64,000 bases of DNA. Source: Tubulanus polymorphus. Taxonomy: Eukaryota; Nemertea; Palaeonemertea; Tubulaniformes; Tubulanidae. Positions 12,101-21,889 of this stretch are shown here, one piece after another. The notes under the pieces are model-generated. The model did not search any database, was not told where the DNA came from, and saw only the letters and a program-made list of their open reading frames with translations. How positions within the stretch are numbered: position 1 is the stretch's first letter; each line of letters begins with the position of its first letter. A program made the position numbers and the translations under genes. Location of the stretch: NCBI RefSeq assembly GCF_964204645.1, contig NC_134033.1, positions 14,634,155 to 14,698,154 of the forward strand, in the 5' to 3' direction.

Positions 12101-13513
12101 TCTAACATCATGGACTGCCTCCCAACCACGATGAACTACCTTCCAACTAGGCTGGACTGCCTTCCAATGATGATGAACAACCTCCGCTCATGTTGGTCTA
12201 CCTTCCAATCGTGATGGACTGCTTTTCATATTGGACTAAGTACCTTGCAACCATATTGGACTACTACCTTCCAACCATGTTAAACTACCTTCCAACCATG
12301 TTAAACTACCTTCCAACTAGGCTAGAATGCCTTCTAACGACTATGAACAACCTCCTGTTGGACTACCTTCTGATCATGATGAACCACGTTCAATCATGCT
12401 GGACCGCCTTCCTATCATGCTCTTATTGAGTTTTCTATGATGATGGACTGCTTTCCAACATGTTGCACTGCCTTCCAAGCATGTTAAACTGCTTTCCAAT
12501 CATATTCTGCTCTGCCTCCTATCATGATGGGCTCACCTCCTATTTTTCAGCGACGGTCAACGATATGACACGATCAGTACAGTTCCGCCACTTACAGACG
12601 TATCGACATGAAATGGATCATTTTGTGCACACGATGCAGGGTTATCTATCGACGCAGGTTATTCACGTTACGTGGAAACAGTTTCAAGAAGATCTCGATA
12701 ACAACGTACAGAATCTCGATGATTTACACGAACGACATTCCGAGTATCTCAATAAAGCTATATTCAGGTACGAATATCCCACTGTTTTCTATAAAACAGA
12801 TCTCTAGCTGGGGTGGATCTAGGAAAATTGGAAGGCCAGGATCTAGAAGATAAGAAAAGGCACATCCCGGATATATCAATGTCAATGGCGACTGGTGGGC
12901 CCCTCCTTTGGTATTAGATATTTTTGATGAAATTAACCCAAGAAGATGCATTTTCTGATTTCTGGTTTTCACCCCCTAAATCCACCCCTGCTCTGGTCTA
13001 ACACAAGTTATTCTTAAGCAGTAGAGGATTCCAATTTTGGCAAATGGGGATCACAACGCATGGTCGGACAGTCTAGTATAGCCTCCTATTGTTGATTTTC
13101 AGATGTTTATTAAACACGAAAGCTGCACCGATTATGAAAGTCATCCAGGACATATTCAACATCATCATCCGTTTCCGATCGCAGATAATATGGTCACCGT
13201 GGAAACTGAAAAACGATCAGATGGTCCACGCCGGATTTCTACACGCAAAAGCGTCCTACAAATCATTCAAACAATACTCAACTTTTCTATTTCAAGGTTC
13301 GAATCTTCATTTGTTTCTAGTTTTACTCCTTTGCACGCCAAACACTACACAATCTATAGCGCCTGGCGATACCCAATGTGTTTCTTACGCGTTGTATTGA
13401 TATCTATTGTTTCAGTTGTAAAGAAGTTGACTCTGCGAGGATATCAACAGATCGATCTACAAGAGCTGCTGTTACGTCTCAATTACAACAATTACTACAT
13501 GAATGACGCCTGA
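120..13513 (+). CDS. TUBGCP6: Gamma-tubulin complex component 6 (GCP6), 24 exons, 5' end outside the window
   Basis: GCP6 is a subunit of the gamma-tubulin ring complex, which nucleates microtubules at centrosomes. Exons by splice signals: 120-274, 972-1209, 1455-1536, 1973-2154, 2501-2528, 2645-2820, 3230-3434, 3892-4187, 4481-4544, 4625-4734, 4835-4926, 5448-5572, 5972-6111, 6590-6770, 7066-7181, 7504-7636, 7981-10294, 10386-10481, 10821-11110, 11556-11715, 11819-11989, 12551-12767, 13103-13296, 13416-13513. Together they give about 1,953 residues in one frame. Family marks: EQPYLTEAGPEAFD, YSKGNVFQAF and KFYWTHGYELL in the N-terminal GRIP half; a Lys/Glu-rich coiled coil (6590-7636); the repeat insert; then the C-terminal GRIP half (SLVNRSLLNYFFNELE, KVKWPLNIVIT, MDHFVHTMQGYL, GYQ..DLQELLLRLNYNNYY at the end). 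Intron 2501-2528 bounds a 28-nt microexon. The exon at 120 begins with a split codon and its only ATG is out of frame, so the true start lies upstream. Identification is from family knowledge of human GCP6. Confidence 0.96.
380..595 (+). repeat. Intronic repeat sharing sequence with the element at 12808-12993
   Basis: The stretch GGTATTTGATATTTTTGAAG...ACCCAAAAAGACGCA...CACCCCCTAAATCCTCCCCTGG closely parallels the 3' half of the element at 12808-12993, in the same orientation. It is read as a 5'-truncated or diverged copy of that CAGGGGTGGATC-type element. The rest of the intron (275-971) holds further AT-rich TTGGGAAT-type repeats and nothing coding. Confidence 0.5.
3460..3530. repeat. Short minisatellite in TUBGCP6 intron
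   Basis: Three to four copies of a unit like GTGAGTTCATTAGAATCCA (about 20-24 bp), starting at the splice donor at 3435 and following it. Some copies carry GTGAGT-like donor motifs. The rest of this intron (to 3891) shows no other feature. Confidence 0.5.
5205..5400. mobile_element. MITE family C copy (GATACCTTGTTTCTC terminal repeats), degenerate
   Basis: Shares its whole length with copies at 15216-15410, 17091-17281 and 20641-20815: CTTGTTTCTCCTAATCGG, GTCATTTTGTAAA..GCAATAAAA, GCCGGGT.TGTTA, ACAGGGTAGATA, CCGGCCGGGT, then GAGAAAGAAGGTATC. The 5' tip is eroded here. It lies in the intron before the WTHGYEL exon of TUBGCP6. No ORF; non-autonomous. Confidence 0.75.
6240..6550 (-). mobile_element. 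tRNA-derived SINE in TUBGCP6 intron (antisense)
   Basis: Read on the minus strand, 6550-6470 contains a pol III A box-like segment (AGTGGGATAAGGC) and a B box (GGGTTCGAGTCCTGC) about 45 nt apart, as in a tRNA. A non-tRNA body (CCAATATCCAAACGACATAAACCC) follows toward 6240. The tRNA part does not fold into a clean cloverleaf, so this is a SINE rather than a tRNA gene. The 3' boundary is uncertain. Confidence 0.6.
7730..7895. repeat. Intronic repeat shared with 10625-10770 (TCAGGGAATTT / AAGAAACAGCCCC)
   Basis: Contains CTGGCGTTGAGTGGCAAAAG..ACCTCTTAATAAGAAACAGCCCC..TTTAATCAGGGAATTTTT. The intron before the exon at 10821 has the parallel series CTGGTGACAAGTGGCACAAAG..ACCTCTTGAGAAGAAACAGCCCC..TTTAATCGGGGAATTC. 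Two diverged copies of one interspersed element lie in different introns of one gene. The intron near 4250-4340 carries similar CAGGGA..GTCAGGGAATAG stretches. Confidence 0.6.
7981..10294 (+). CDS. TUBGCP6: TUBGCP6 large central exon: repeat-rich, intrinsically disordered insert
   Basis: A single 2,314-nt exon codes for a long acidic, Ser/Thr-rich region between the coiled coil and the C-terminal GRIP half. Three WA..RL motifs open it (PPWAAKRL near 8038, PKWAAGRL near 8140, PNWAQERL near 8221), followed by a short TDGTVDR repeat (8295-8345). Seven copies of an HGxHASQQT-like motif follow at about 8869, 9013, 9328, 9472, 9649, 9982 and 10204; two SDETGYHSE motifs lie near 9160 and 9810. Copies 1-2 and 3-4 form a near-identical doublet offset by 459 bp. 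Vertebrate GCP6 also has tandem repeats here (with an NTHGHVS core) and this region is a reported Plk4 substrate, so the position and composition match the family. The start at 7981 rather than the earlier CAG at 7935 is chosen because only it keeps the frame with the previous exon (phase 0). Confidence 0.93.
10625..10770. repeat. Second copy of the TCAGGGAATTT / AAGAAACAGCCCC intronic repeat
   Basis: Parallels 7730-7895 in order and orientation, as described there. It ends about 50 nt before the splice acceptor of the exon at 10821. No coding capacity. Confidence 0.55.
12064..12540. repeat. Intronic minisatellite, roughly 20-bp unit (ACTACCTTCCAACCATGTTA)
   Basis: More than 20 diverged head-to-tail copies of a unit like CTACCTTCCAACCATGTTAA or GGACTGCCTTCCAATGATGA fill nearly the whole intron between the exons ending at 11989 and starting at 12551. 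Copies at about 12270-12320 are nearly identical, which suggests recent local expansion. Open reading frames across it are a by-product of the repeat. Confidence 0.85.
12808..12993. mobile_element. hAT-like MITE with GGGGTGGATC / ATCCACCCC terminal repeats
   Basis: Begins CTGGGGTGGATCTAGG and ends CCTAAATCCACCCCTG, an inverted pair; the interior shows no long ORF. Ends of the type CAGGGGTGGATC are seen on hAT-like non-autonomous elements in many invertebrates, so the class is inferred from family knowledge. A clear 8-bp target duplication is not visible. It lies in the intron before the exon at 13103. Confidence 0.6.
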
Positions 13514-14074
13514 CTGTTTGTCATTAGTAGAATGTCTATTCAAGTGAACATTCGTTGTGAACACCCAATCTTCAGGTCAACTGAATCTGGCTTAGGATTA
13601 ATAATTCTGTATATTAGATGAACTAGAAATGTTTACAGTAAATCAAATTTAGTTGCGATATATGTATATAAATTCTGATAACATTATCTAACAGCGTGTG
13701 GTGGTGTGAACATCATGAAAATCAGAGCTGCATACTTTTCTTTTTTGCTGAACTCTTGTACGAAATACTAATTTCATTTGATAAATGCCTTTAGAATGCC
13801 TAAAGAACAACTGCTTGTTGATGTTGGAGGCCACAAACATACTTTTCATATTAACAAAAATTCGATAATCATCGTGAGATTAAACTATTTCGTGCTGGTC
13901 ATGTATTACGTGTAAGGAGGCCGCCTATACTATGTGGTACCCGTTATTGTGTTGTACGTTATTTGCTGGACAAATATAGAAAAATGTAAACGGTCTTTGG
14001 AAAGTATTCTTGTATATTTGCATTTATGTGTCAGTTTGAAACGAATTTTGTAATACATTTACAATTATATAATG

Positions 14075-14080
14075 AATAAA
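14075..14080 (+). terminator. TUBGCP6: Polyadenylation signal of TUBGCP6
   Basis: AATAAA lies about 560 nt after the stop at 13513, in AT-rich 3' UTR sequence, followed by GT/T-rich sequence. The 13514-14100 stretch is read as the 3' UTR. The opposing protease gene has its own signal about 220 bp further on. Confidence 0.6.
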
Positions 14081-14298
14081 TTTGTGTTAATTCATACGAA
14101 TTTGATTTGATTTTCATTCTGGAAACCCGGGGGATATCGGCGACCCGGTCTTATCAGAGACAGGGTTTTGCGCCTCCTGTGGCCGTTCGGCAATGCTGTC
14201 AGGTGCGAATCCGTCGAAGGAGAATGCCTTCGCGACTCTGAATGCAATCGCTACCCATTGAACGAAGTTATTGAAATCACAAATTCTGAAGAGAAAAT

Positions 14299-14304
14299 TT
14301 TATT
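14299..14304 (-). terminator. Candidate polyadenylation signal of the M12B protease gene
   Basis: AATAAA on the minus strand (TTTATT on plus) lies about 50 nt below a possible terminal exon (14352-14377, minus) that would code for LFQAIYYM and a TAA stop after a CGACCAG acceptor. The link to the protease is inferred from position and strand. Confidence 0.4.
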
Positions 14305-14718
14305 TCATCAAGCAGCAGCAGTTGAATTGACATTTAATATACAATTACATGTAGTATATTGCTTGAAAGAGCTGGTCGCGGTGTAGTCGCGGTGTACCGG
14401 TAGATGTATTAAAACGATAATAGTAATATGTATATATTTATCAAATGTTGACAATCTCGTGTTTATGGTTGAGTTAATTAATTACGTGACATCCGTAACT
14501 ATATATGCGAAGTAGAATTATCGAGAACACCAGATCACCTGGGTGCATATCAAAAAAAGGATGTTTATACAATATTCCAGGTCGCCCGCAACAACTTTAG
14601 ACATTCTGAAAAGAAGTGGAAATGAACACGTTTACCACCCTTTGTACATATGCTCACTTGATATTTCTCAGTTCTTCCCAAAAACTGTTAAGAATGACGT
14701 AATGATTATTGATCCGAT

Positions 14719-14823
14719 CATCCTCCAACGGCAGGGATTCGAACCTAATGGCATCACCACTGTTCGTGCCGTGGCTGAGTGTAGCGATGCCATCAGGTTC
14801 GAATCCCTGCCATAGGGAGGATG
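14719..14823. mobile_element. MITE family A, short copy with tRNA-like terminal repeats
   Basis: Starts CATCCTCC and ends GGGAGGATG; the arms GGCAGGGATTCGAACC and GGTTCGAATCCCTGCC are inverted around a short centre. The right arm also holds CGTGGCTGAGTGTAGCGATG, which resembles a pol III A box, upstream of a B box (GGTTCGAATCC). At 105 bp it is the shortest of five copies (others at 17558, 18541, 27683 and 31640) and is close to a pure foldback. A degraded relative lies at about 14130-14230. Confidence 0.8.
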
Positions 14824-14998
14824 ATCATAATTCTGATTGCTATGAATTACACGCATCTTTATACATCGTGTTTAAGCCGGGGCTTTCTATATTACATGTA
14901 TCAAGATGTGATGAAGAGTAAATTTCAATTTCAATTTTAGTGTCCAGCTCGGGGAACAGTATCTTTTTCCTCGTAGAATGTGGATGTCATTCACTTAC

Positions 14999-17900
14999 CG
15001 GGCTGGTTTTATCGCAGGTTTTACAGCAACCATAAGGATAATATACGCACAGATTTGGATTATTGGCGTGGTCTGCGCATCTTGAATTGCCCGGAAATAC
15101 TAACGTATCACCGTAAGGGCATGAATCTGGAAGATGAAACACGATCCACAGGTTTTAATTGTGTCCCAGTAGAGAAATAAGTCCAAAGAAATTCCAGTCA
15201 AATATAAGGTTAAAATGATACCTTGTTTGTCTTAATCAGCCGGGTCGTTTTGTAAACCGCAATAAAACTATGTAATCAGTTTTCATTTCATTTGCCTGCC
15301 GGGTTTTGTAATTGTTAGCTTCATCGTGATTTAAAAAGACGTTATGTGCAGGGTAGATAGGCAGGGTCAACTTTTAAGCTAGGGCAGATCAAAGGAGAAA
15401 CAAGGTATCAATTTGTAGGCTAAATATCACAATGATACCTGGAACGTTGTGGTTGTCAATCATCGGAAGGTCCCCTATAGGAATAGGCACACATTTTCCT
15501 TGGATGCACCACTTGGAGTTACCACAAATAGTACCCTCAGCCGCCCTGGTATCGGTATACCTGAGTAACGGACACCCGCTATTTACCGGGGAGCTACATT
15601 GTAGATTTACGCATACTTCGGGCTAAGATGAAAAAGTATTGCAAGTATCAAGGTGGACTTTTCAAGACATCATTCGGAGAAGAAAGTGAAGATGATACAT
15701 TTCTTTGGGTTTGATTGCCTCCTGCCAAAGCTCACACCGACGCATACGTTTCATTACATTAGCGGACAGGCTGCGTCTAAGCGGCCACCAGTCCAATGAA
15801 GGGTTTGCGGCCAGTGTTTGCGTGAGCGCTAGCTTTGGCGAGAGGCAATCAGACCCTGGCAAACGAGGATGGTAATACGTACCCCTGACCGTTCATTCCC
15901 TGGTTTGCAATGTTGGCTCAATTTGTTTTCAAAAAATTCCCGACACTGTTCGTGTGCGGTGTACATGAATCCCGGATATTTCGTTTCTGTTGAAATCACG
16001 TTTGGCCGCGCACGAATGGCGTCGTTAGTGACCAAGCAATTCGGCTGGCTGAAATTAATGTTCTTTCAGTAGAAAATTGCTGCCGCTTTTCTTTAATGAT
16101 TTGAAGATGTCCTAGAATTTACTATAGATGATGACTGTGTCCATGATAGGCCGCAGTCATCAAAAAATGTCACAGCTAGAGACTCAAAAATCTATCAGTT
16201 AGAATTTCGGGGTAAAATACTCATGGCGACATCTTGCGGGGCCACTAATAACTACGGTATTAATAAGTAGCCACATTTGCAACGCGTGTGTGAAGGCACC
16301 ATACTCATTAATTTGGCCCGTACCAGGAACGGTCTATTAACGAGTGGTAGTATGAACGCGCCTTATTTTGAGCATGTGGTATACACAATTTTATTTCGTC
16401 TCCGTGGTGGTCTTATACACTAGTACCTGGAAGATCTAATTGAGACTTTACTGCGTAAATCTTGCCGAGGAGTGTAAGACCACCACGAAGACTGGAACAC
16501 TCGGTTCAGGGCAGAAACCAGTCTATTTTATCAATATCGTTACGTCCGGGAGAGTAATCACGGGGTTCCCTGTAGTGACCATGTAGGGAGTGCCCGTAGA
16601 ATCAGAATTTACGGTTTCACCCTAAATCTTTCACTCACTTGTACTTCGCTTGATTATCGGTTAGTTGTTTCAAGAATTTTGTGATATCGTCTTTCGAGCA
16701 TTTCGAGAATACAAAGCCATTTTGGACGTTCGTCTCATCAAACGGCTTTAGTATGGGAGTCATGATATTCTGTTCAGTTTTCGAGCAATTGTTGCCAGCC
16801 CCATCGTGAACAGCTCCAACACTGAAACGTAAATACTAACAGTGTACTTGGCAGTCTCTATCAGACCGGGATTTCAAATATCTACGCGTGCAAGTTCGGC
16901 CCTCCAAGCGAAATGGTAACCCAGGAACAGTTGAATTTATCCTCAAGTCATGTTCTAATCTTTTTAACTTATCTTTTTAGCAATTCAAATGGATGGAAAT
17001 CGTTATTCAAAAGATCATGAATTCATCACTGATCAACTATCTCTGCTGAGAGCGAAATGATTACTCCACGCATGCTCGTTTCGAACATTTGATACCTTGT
17101 TTCTCCGCAGCAGCCGGGTCACTTTTGTAAAATATGATAAAATTTGTAAACTTAATCAGTTAATTTCTATAGCGGCCGGGTCTGTTATGAGCACGATTAA
17201 AAAAAGGTAATGCACACGAGGGTAGATAGGCGGCCGGCCGGGTCAACATTTAAGCTCAGCGGAGCGGAGAAACAAGGTATCAATTTTTAGCCTATATACG
17301 CGTTTTTTAATAAATATGATTTGAGTATACGAAATATGATAGGATAATTTCCACATATCTTCGCTAAGTTGTTAACGCTAATCAAACTAATATCGAAGAA
17401 AAAGGTGCAGACCTGTGGCCGACTTCATGAGTCGCCGTAGACCACGACATCCAACCACGGTCTTCAACAACTGATACGGAATAAGAACCGTGACACATCG
17501 CCTCGTCGTACGCCAACGCTGAAATTTGAAAACAATACGAAACGTCAAGGCGGTCGCCATCCTCTCCAGGCAGGGGTTCGAACCCGATGGCATCGCTACA
17601 CTCAGCAGCACCGTACGATATCTTGACGGCATCAGGCTCGAATCGCTGCCAAGGGATGACGGGCAGTGGTCGTCATTGAAGTTATATATGATATCATCGT
17701 AAAGCTTGCCGACTTAGCCGCGGAACACCGGCCCACAGTTAAGTGATGGGAAAGTATTGGACGACCGTCGTAGTATCCAACAATGGATTAACATACGTAC
17801 CAATCGTGCCGTCAGTGTCACTGTTGGTCTGCACCAAATCGTATCTGAAATAGTAAATCATTTTCTAACATCTGCTTTTATGATATTAATCACGTATTCT

Positions 17901-20900
17901 TGTAATTTTCCTACAGTCGTCACCGCCATATTCCATCAAGTGTTAATTACGCATGTTTGAAAAGACGAATTATCACCTCGTCCAAGCTTGTAAGTGGTCA
18001 ATGCCGTGGCTCGAGCGGAGTTCGACAAATTTTCTACCGATATTTTGTAGTACTTTGAGAGCGTTTATTCTGGTTTTCGAGTCATCCTGGGTATGACTGT
18101 AGGCGGCGTCGTAAGTGTACCAACTGCGCTCCTATATCGAAATAAACGACAAAACGAAGAAAGCGCGCGTTTTAACGGCGGTATTTTCCCAAAAACACGA
18201 GACGTTGTTGATTTCTAACTACGAAGAGAGCTAAGGGAGAATTGAACGTTTCGAGAACCGAAAACTGCTTTAGCTCGTGTGTACCTCATCAATGAAGATC
18301 CCTTTGTTCCAAATTTTTATGTCCACGTTCTCCACGGTTGCAAATTCCCCATCAATCTGGAAACGACAAATACACATAAACCGATCTTAGTTTAAAGACG
18401 ATGAAATCATCGAAGTTTGGCCTGAGTTAGTTAGGTATGATGTTGTTTATGCGGTAAATAGGCCGAGAATAATGATTAGGGACCAATGGTCGCAATATTT
18501 ATAACAATATGGAACTCGTAAAATAAAGTAACGTTAAATGCATCCTCCCCGGGAGGACTTGAACCTGGTGGCATCGAGACTCGACACGTTACGAAACCCT
18601 GCCACAGCCAATCAGATATCCCGTTTAAACCGGGTTTTTTATCCGTGATATTAGCCTCGGTGATTAAACAACGGGAAATCTGATTGGTGCTGCAAGTTTT
18701 CTTGCGGCAAACCTGCGCATGTACCTGCGCACCCGGTCTAGTGTGGCAGGGTTTGTCGTGGCGTTGCCATCAGGTTCGGATCCCTGCCTAGAGAGGATGC
18801 GTTGAATGTTTCTGGTTTTAAGACTTGAAATAATTAAAATGACATTTTCCGATCTTATGGTTCGAGCCCCAAATAAAAAAAGAAACTAGCGATACTGTTA
18901 CTACCAAGATCTTTAAATATGTCTACATGGGTAATGATTTTACTTGAAAAACTGATAATAAACATTCTGAGAAATAATACCATGTTCATCATATGGTCGT
19001 ATTTATTTCTGATCTCCTTCAAAGCTTTGACTTTGTCGCCTTCCATCTTCACCCAACTGAAAAAAAAACAGTCAATATCGATAAGGTGCGAGTCAGTGTT
19101 AAAAACTGTTCATTCGTCGAAGAACGTAAACTGACTGATTGAATATAGTATGATCGACTAGAAATGCGAGCTCAATGTCATATCGGGGAATTGTAGCTGT
19201 TTGTCTTTTATTCACGCCATCCTTTCCAGGTTTTCCATTGTTTTTATCATCGTCGCCAGGTGGCAGTGGTGGTACGATAGCTCGGTCTTCGCCTTGTGGT
19301 GGTACGAGTTTAGACGGTTTTACAGTTGGTGGTTTAACCTCGTCGTTCTCAAACGAACGTAAAATCTGTTCATTCTTCTTCCGTATGGTTTCTCGTTCTG
19401 TGCTTATAAATGGCGCTAATGCAGGCGGCGGTGTCGTTTGGTCTCCCATCGTGGCCGTTGTAGCATGCGCTTTCTCTAAGAGACTTCTTACAACTTCTGA
19501 AATTAAAGAAAAACCAAAATCGTCCAATTCTCTGCCCGATAGCAAAATGCGTCGTACATGCAATTTCGAAAATTATAAAATTTGCCACCTTTAACCTCGC
19601 TTTCGCTTCGTTTGTAGACCACGTGTAAATCATTTGCCACCGGACCGCGTTTCGATAAGAATGACCTTGACATTGGTTTGATCTGGTAGAGGGTTCGTCC
19701 GACGTAGAAGTTCCCGTTCTGTAACCGAAATCAAAGAGATTAATGTATTTAGGGAATGCATTATTGCACTTTCAGAAATTAACGAACAGGATGAAAATAC
19801 GTAAAATTCTCCTAGTAATTCTCCCTCGGTCGTTCTTTTCTGACGTCACAGTAATGGCCGCGCGTTTAGTCGGGTCTTGATAGTGTTTCGTTTCCTGTAC
19901 AATACATGATGACAATTTTCAGTGATTATATGTGAACATTCCAGATGAGTCACGTAATAGTGGGCGTTCTTAGGGATATTTTGGTTCAAATTCTTCCAAA
20001 AGCACCAAATTCATACCAGATGTCAATCATACTGTATATTTTCGATTTCCTGACCCTGAAAACCCCTTTTAACATACGTTACACGCCAGACTGGTGATTC
20101 TAATCATTGGTCAGTGGCCCGAGTCCATTTACAGAGGACGGCCATCTTGGATTGCCCAATACGGTGGCCCCAAGCCACGTTCGTCTTGGCGTTCGGCGGA
20201 AATCGATAATATACAGCATGATTGACATCTGGTATGAATTTGGTGCTTTTGGAAGAATTTGAACCAAACGAACCAAAATATTCCCGTAGGTCCCTCCCAC
20301 TATAAGTCAAAGTAGACATGGTAAATCATTACAGATTTGTTTACCGGGTTTTCGAGTTTCTGGGCGTCGTATCGCTTCGTTTCTGGATTGTAACTATAGT
20401 AGTTCGAATTCTCAGTGTGGCGGACTCGTCTGAGATTTAGCGTGACGACATTTCCGTCGTCGCCGCGAAGTTCAAGTTCGAGCGATTCCGGAGTTATAGA
20501 CCTCGCAACAGCCCGTACGAAGTGGATATCTGAGGAAAAGACTAAGCGAATTTGATTTGATTTTGAAGTAAATTGGTGTAATTTCCATTTCTAGATCTTA
20601 AGACGATTTCTGACTAAAGTAAAATGTGCTGAAAAAGGATAACTTATTTCTCCTAATCGGTCGGGTCATTTTGTAAATCGCAACATTTGTAATCAGTTAA
20701 TTCTATTGCTGGGTCTTTTGAAGTTAGCTTGATCCCGATTTAAAGGAAATCAAAATGTACGGGGTAGATAGGCGGCCGGTCTGGTCGACTTTTAAGCTTT
20801 GAAGGAGAAACATTACATTTTTTGAGCCTTGATGCGTGTTTACATACCATCTTTAGTATAAACCAGTGCAATCAGCGCGGCTACCGTAACGTATACGAAA

Positions 20901-20911
20901 AACGCCTGCAT
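14999..20911 (-). CDS. Secreted M12B (reprolysin/ADAMTS-like) zinc metalloprotease with Cys-rich C-terminus
   Basis: Thirteen coding exons (minus): 20911-20848, 20529-20345, 19718-19589, 19496-19136, 19056-18981, 18356-18285, 18131-17977, 17844-17801, 17518-17413, 16821-16639, 16048-15883, 15622-15439, 15126-14999. They join in one frame for 618 residues. Order: signal peptide (MQAFFVYVTVAALIALVYT); a propeptide with GNFYVGRTLYQIKP; a proline-rich linker ending in a dibasic KR near residue 224; a catalytic domain starting RYDIELAFLVDHTIF; zinc motif HEVGHSVGAVHDG at 393-405 (ligands H393, H397, H403; catalytic E394); Met-turn NIMTPI near 418; an ADAM-type Cys-rich module with GTICGNSKWCIQGKCV; and a final Cys cluster (YGCCKTC). 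No thrombospondin repeat, EGF or transmembrane segment is seen, so it recalls short MIG-17-like proteases of invertebrates. All catalytic residues are present. The last exon is unresolved: either read-through to a TGA just past 14999 or a short exon near 14360. The acceptor at 20923 implies a 5' UTR exon upstream. Confidence 0.92.
15216..15410. mobile_element. MITE family C copy with intact GATACCTTGTTT ends
   Basis: Runs from TGATACCTTGTTTGTC to GGAGAAACAAGGTATC, an inverted pair of about 15 bp. The interior AATCAGCCGGGTCGTTTTGT..GCAATAAAA..GGGTAGATA is shared with the copies at 5205, 17091 and 20641. It lies in the intron between the last two recognised protease exons. Confidence 0.8.
15696..15872. 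mobile_element. MITE family B copy (GCTTGCCAGGGT ends), abutting a protease splice donor
   Basis: GGTTTGATTGCCTCCTGCCAAAGC at the left mirrors GCTTTGGCGAGAGGCAATCAGACCC at the right, and the right tip reads TGGCAAACGAGGATG. Its full-length relative is at 24901-25106. The left tip is worn. The right end lies only about 10 bp from the 5' splice site of the exon 16048-15883 (minus). Confidence 0.75.
16396..16492. repeat. Foldback hairpin (GTGGTGGTCTTATACACT arms)
   Basis: CCGTGGTGGTCTTATACACT at the left pairs with AGTGTAAGACCACCACGAAG at the right, around a loop of about 55 nt. It lies in the protease intron between exons at 16639 and 16048. Probably a small MITE. The flanks carry the parallel words CGTCTCCGTGG and ACGAAGACTGG. 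Confidence 0.6.
17091..17281. mobile_element. MITE family C copy, best preserved ends
   Basis: GATACCTTGTTTCTCCGC at the left and GCGGAGAAACAAGGTATC at the right are perfect inverted repeats of 18 bp. Flanks are ATTT and AATTT, too short to call a target duplication with confidence. It lies in a protease intron between the HEVGH exon and the Met-turn exon. Confidence 0.85.
17558..17658. mobile_element. MITE family A, short foldback copy
   Basis: CATCCTCTCCAGGCAGGGGTTCGAACC at the left is inverted in GGCTCGAATCGCTGCC..GGGATG at the right. The left arm, read on minus, carries CTGAGTGTAGCGATGCC and GGTTCGAACCCC. It starts about 40 bp upstream (in gene direction) of the protease exon that encodes the zinc motif. 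No matching 9-bp flanks. Confidence 0.7.
18541..18799. mobile_element. MITE family A, 259-bp copy with 9-bp target site duplication
   Basis: Ends are CATCCTCCCC and GAGAGGATG. It is flanked by CGTTAAATG (18532-18540) and CGTTGAATG (18800-18808), a 9-bp duplication with one mismatch. The interior has inverted CCAATCAGATATCCCGTTT and AACGGGAAATCTGATTGG segments shared with the copies at 27683 and 31640. A 9-bp duplication is typical of Mutator-like transposons, so this is probably a MULE-derived MITE. Confidence 0.85.
19965..20300. mobile_element. Foldback MITE with roughly 90-bp inverted arms
   Basis: The left arm (about 19975-20055, including CAAATTCTTCCAAAAGCACC and CATACCAGATGTCAATCAT) is the inverse of the right arm (about 20200-20290, ATGATTGACATCTGGTATG and GGTGCTTTTGGAAGAATTTG). 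The loop contains GGACGGCCATCTTGGATTGC. It sits in the protease intron between 20345 and 19718. It is unrelated to families A to C. Confidence 0.8.
20641..20815. mobile_element. MITE family C copy, partly eroded ends
   Basis: ATTTCTCCTAATCGGTCGGGTC..GTAAATCGCAA..GGGGTAGATAGGCGGCCGG..GAAGGAGAAACATTAC follows the family C consensus; only the GATACC tips have decayed. It lies in the intron between the signal-peptide exon and the first propeptide exon. Confidence 0.75.
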
Positions 20912-21889
20912 TTCTACTCCTAGCTGAAAAAAATTCCTCCTCATAACTCTTCTAAATTTCAAAACAATTTCTAAAGCATTAAGGGCATACGACACTGGAA
21001 TAGAATTTAGCTTATTTTCTTTCTGAACAAACATTCGTACTAAGAGGTCATATTGAATTTACAAACATCAGAATCATGATACGATCCTATCCAAAGAACC
21101 AATTAGAAAACGCTCTACTTAATCGCATTTATAGTAGGCCTATTACTAAAGATACTGTGATCAATCATAACAAATAATGCTTACCTTTAAGCTCTTTGAT
21201 ATCTACCCGTTTTTTGGTAGTTTCTCAATGGATATTCTGAATTTATATTCCGACGCAAATCAGACAGGATCTGCGATTGTTTTCGTCTATAAGTCTATAT
21301 ATACCCGTATCGTTTTAATGCGTACTTGATTATTACTTCATAGACATATCATTAACTGTTCACCTTTTGTTGAATAGCATACTCGAGTCAACCCACATGT
21401 TTCTCAGGTTTTTTCTCTCCTGGTGGAGGACCAAAATGTCGCCAAACCAAAGGGAACGAAGGACGCATATATATGAATATGGCTTATTTTTCAAGTACGT
21501 ATCAACAATATATGAAACAAATGAAAATACTTGAAAGCCCTACTTAAGTAACTCCAGTTACATCATGACTTGAATTTTATAAACTCCCGAATGGGCCGCA
21601 GAAGAAATTGCTCTAATTCCAGACAATGACCGCTTCACTAAGTATCGATAGTCATCAGCAGTTTATCAGTTGGTTACTTCTCTTTGAAAAACGAACCCTT
21701 CAATAAGCCAGGAAACTAACAGAAATACACTTGAGATAATCGGAAAAGTAAGCGTGAGAAAATGTGCGAACTAGCGATCAAGAATTTGGTCAACAGGTCT
21801 CCAGACGAGGGCGTATACATGCGCCGTTGCGTGAGAAACTCCAAGGCACACGACGTCACTGCGTATTACTTAGGGCGTATATATACGTA

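Noticed and set aside
12190-12429. Frame repeating LPTMLNY
   Set aside because: It is the translated intronic minisatellite at 12064-12540.
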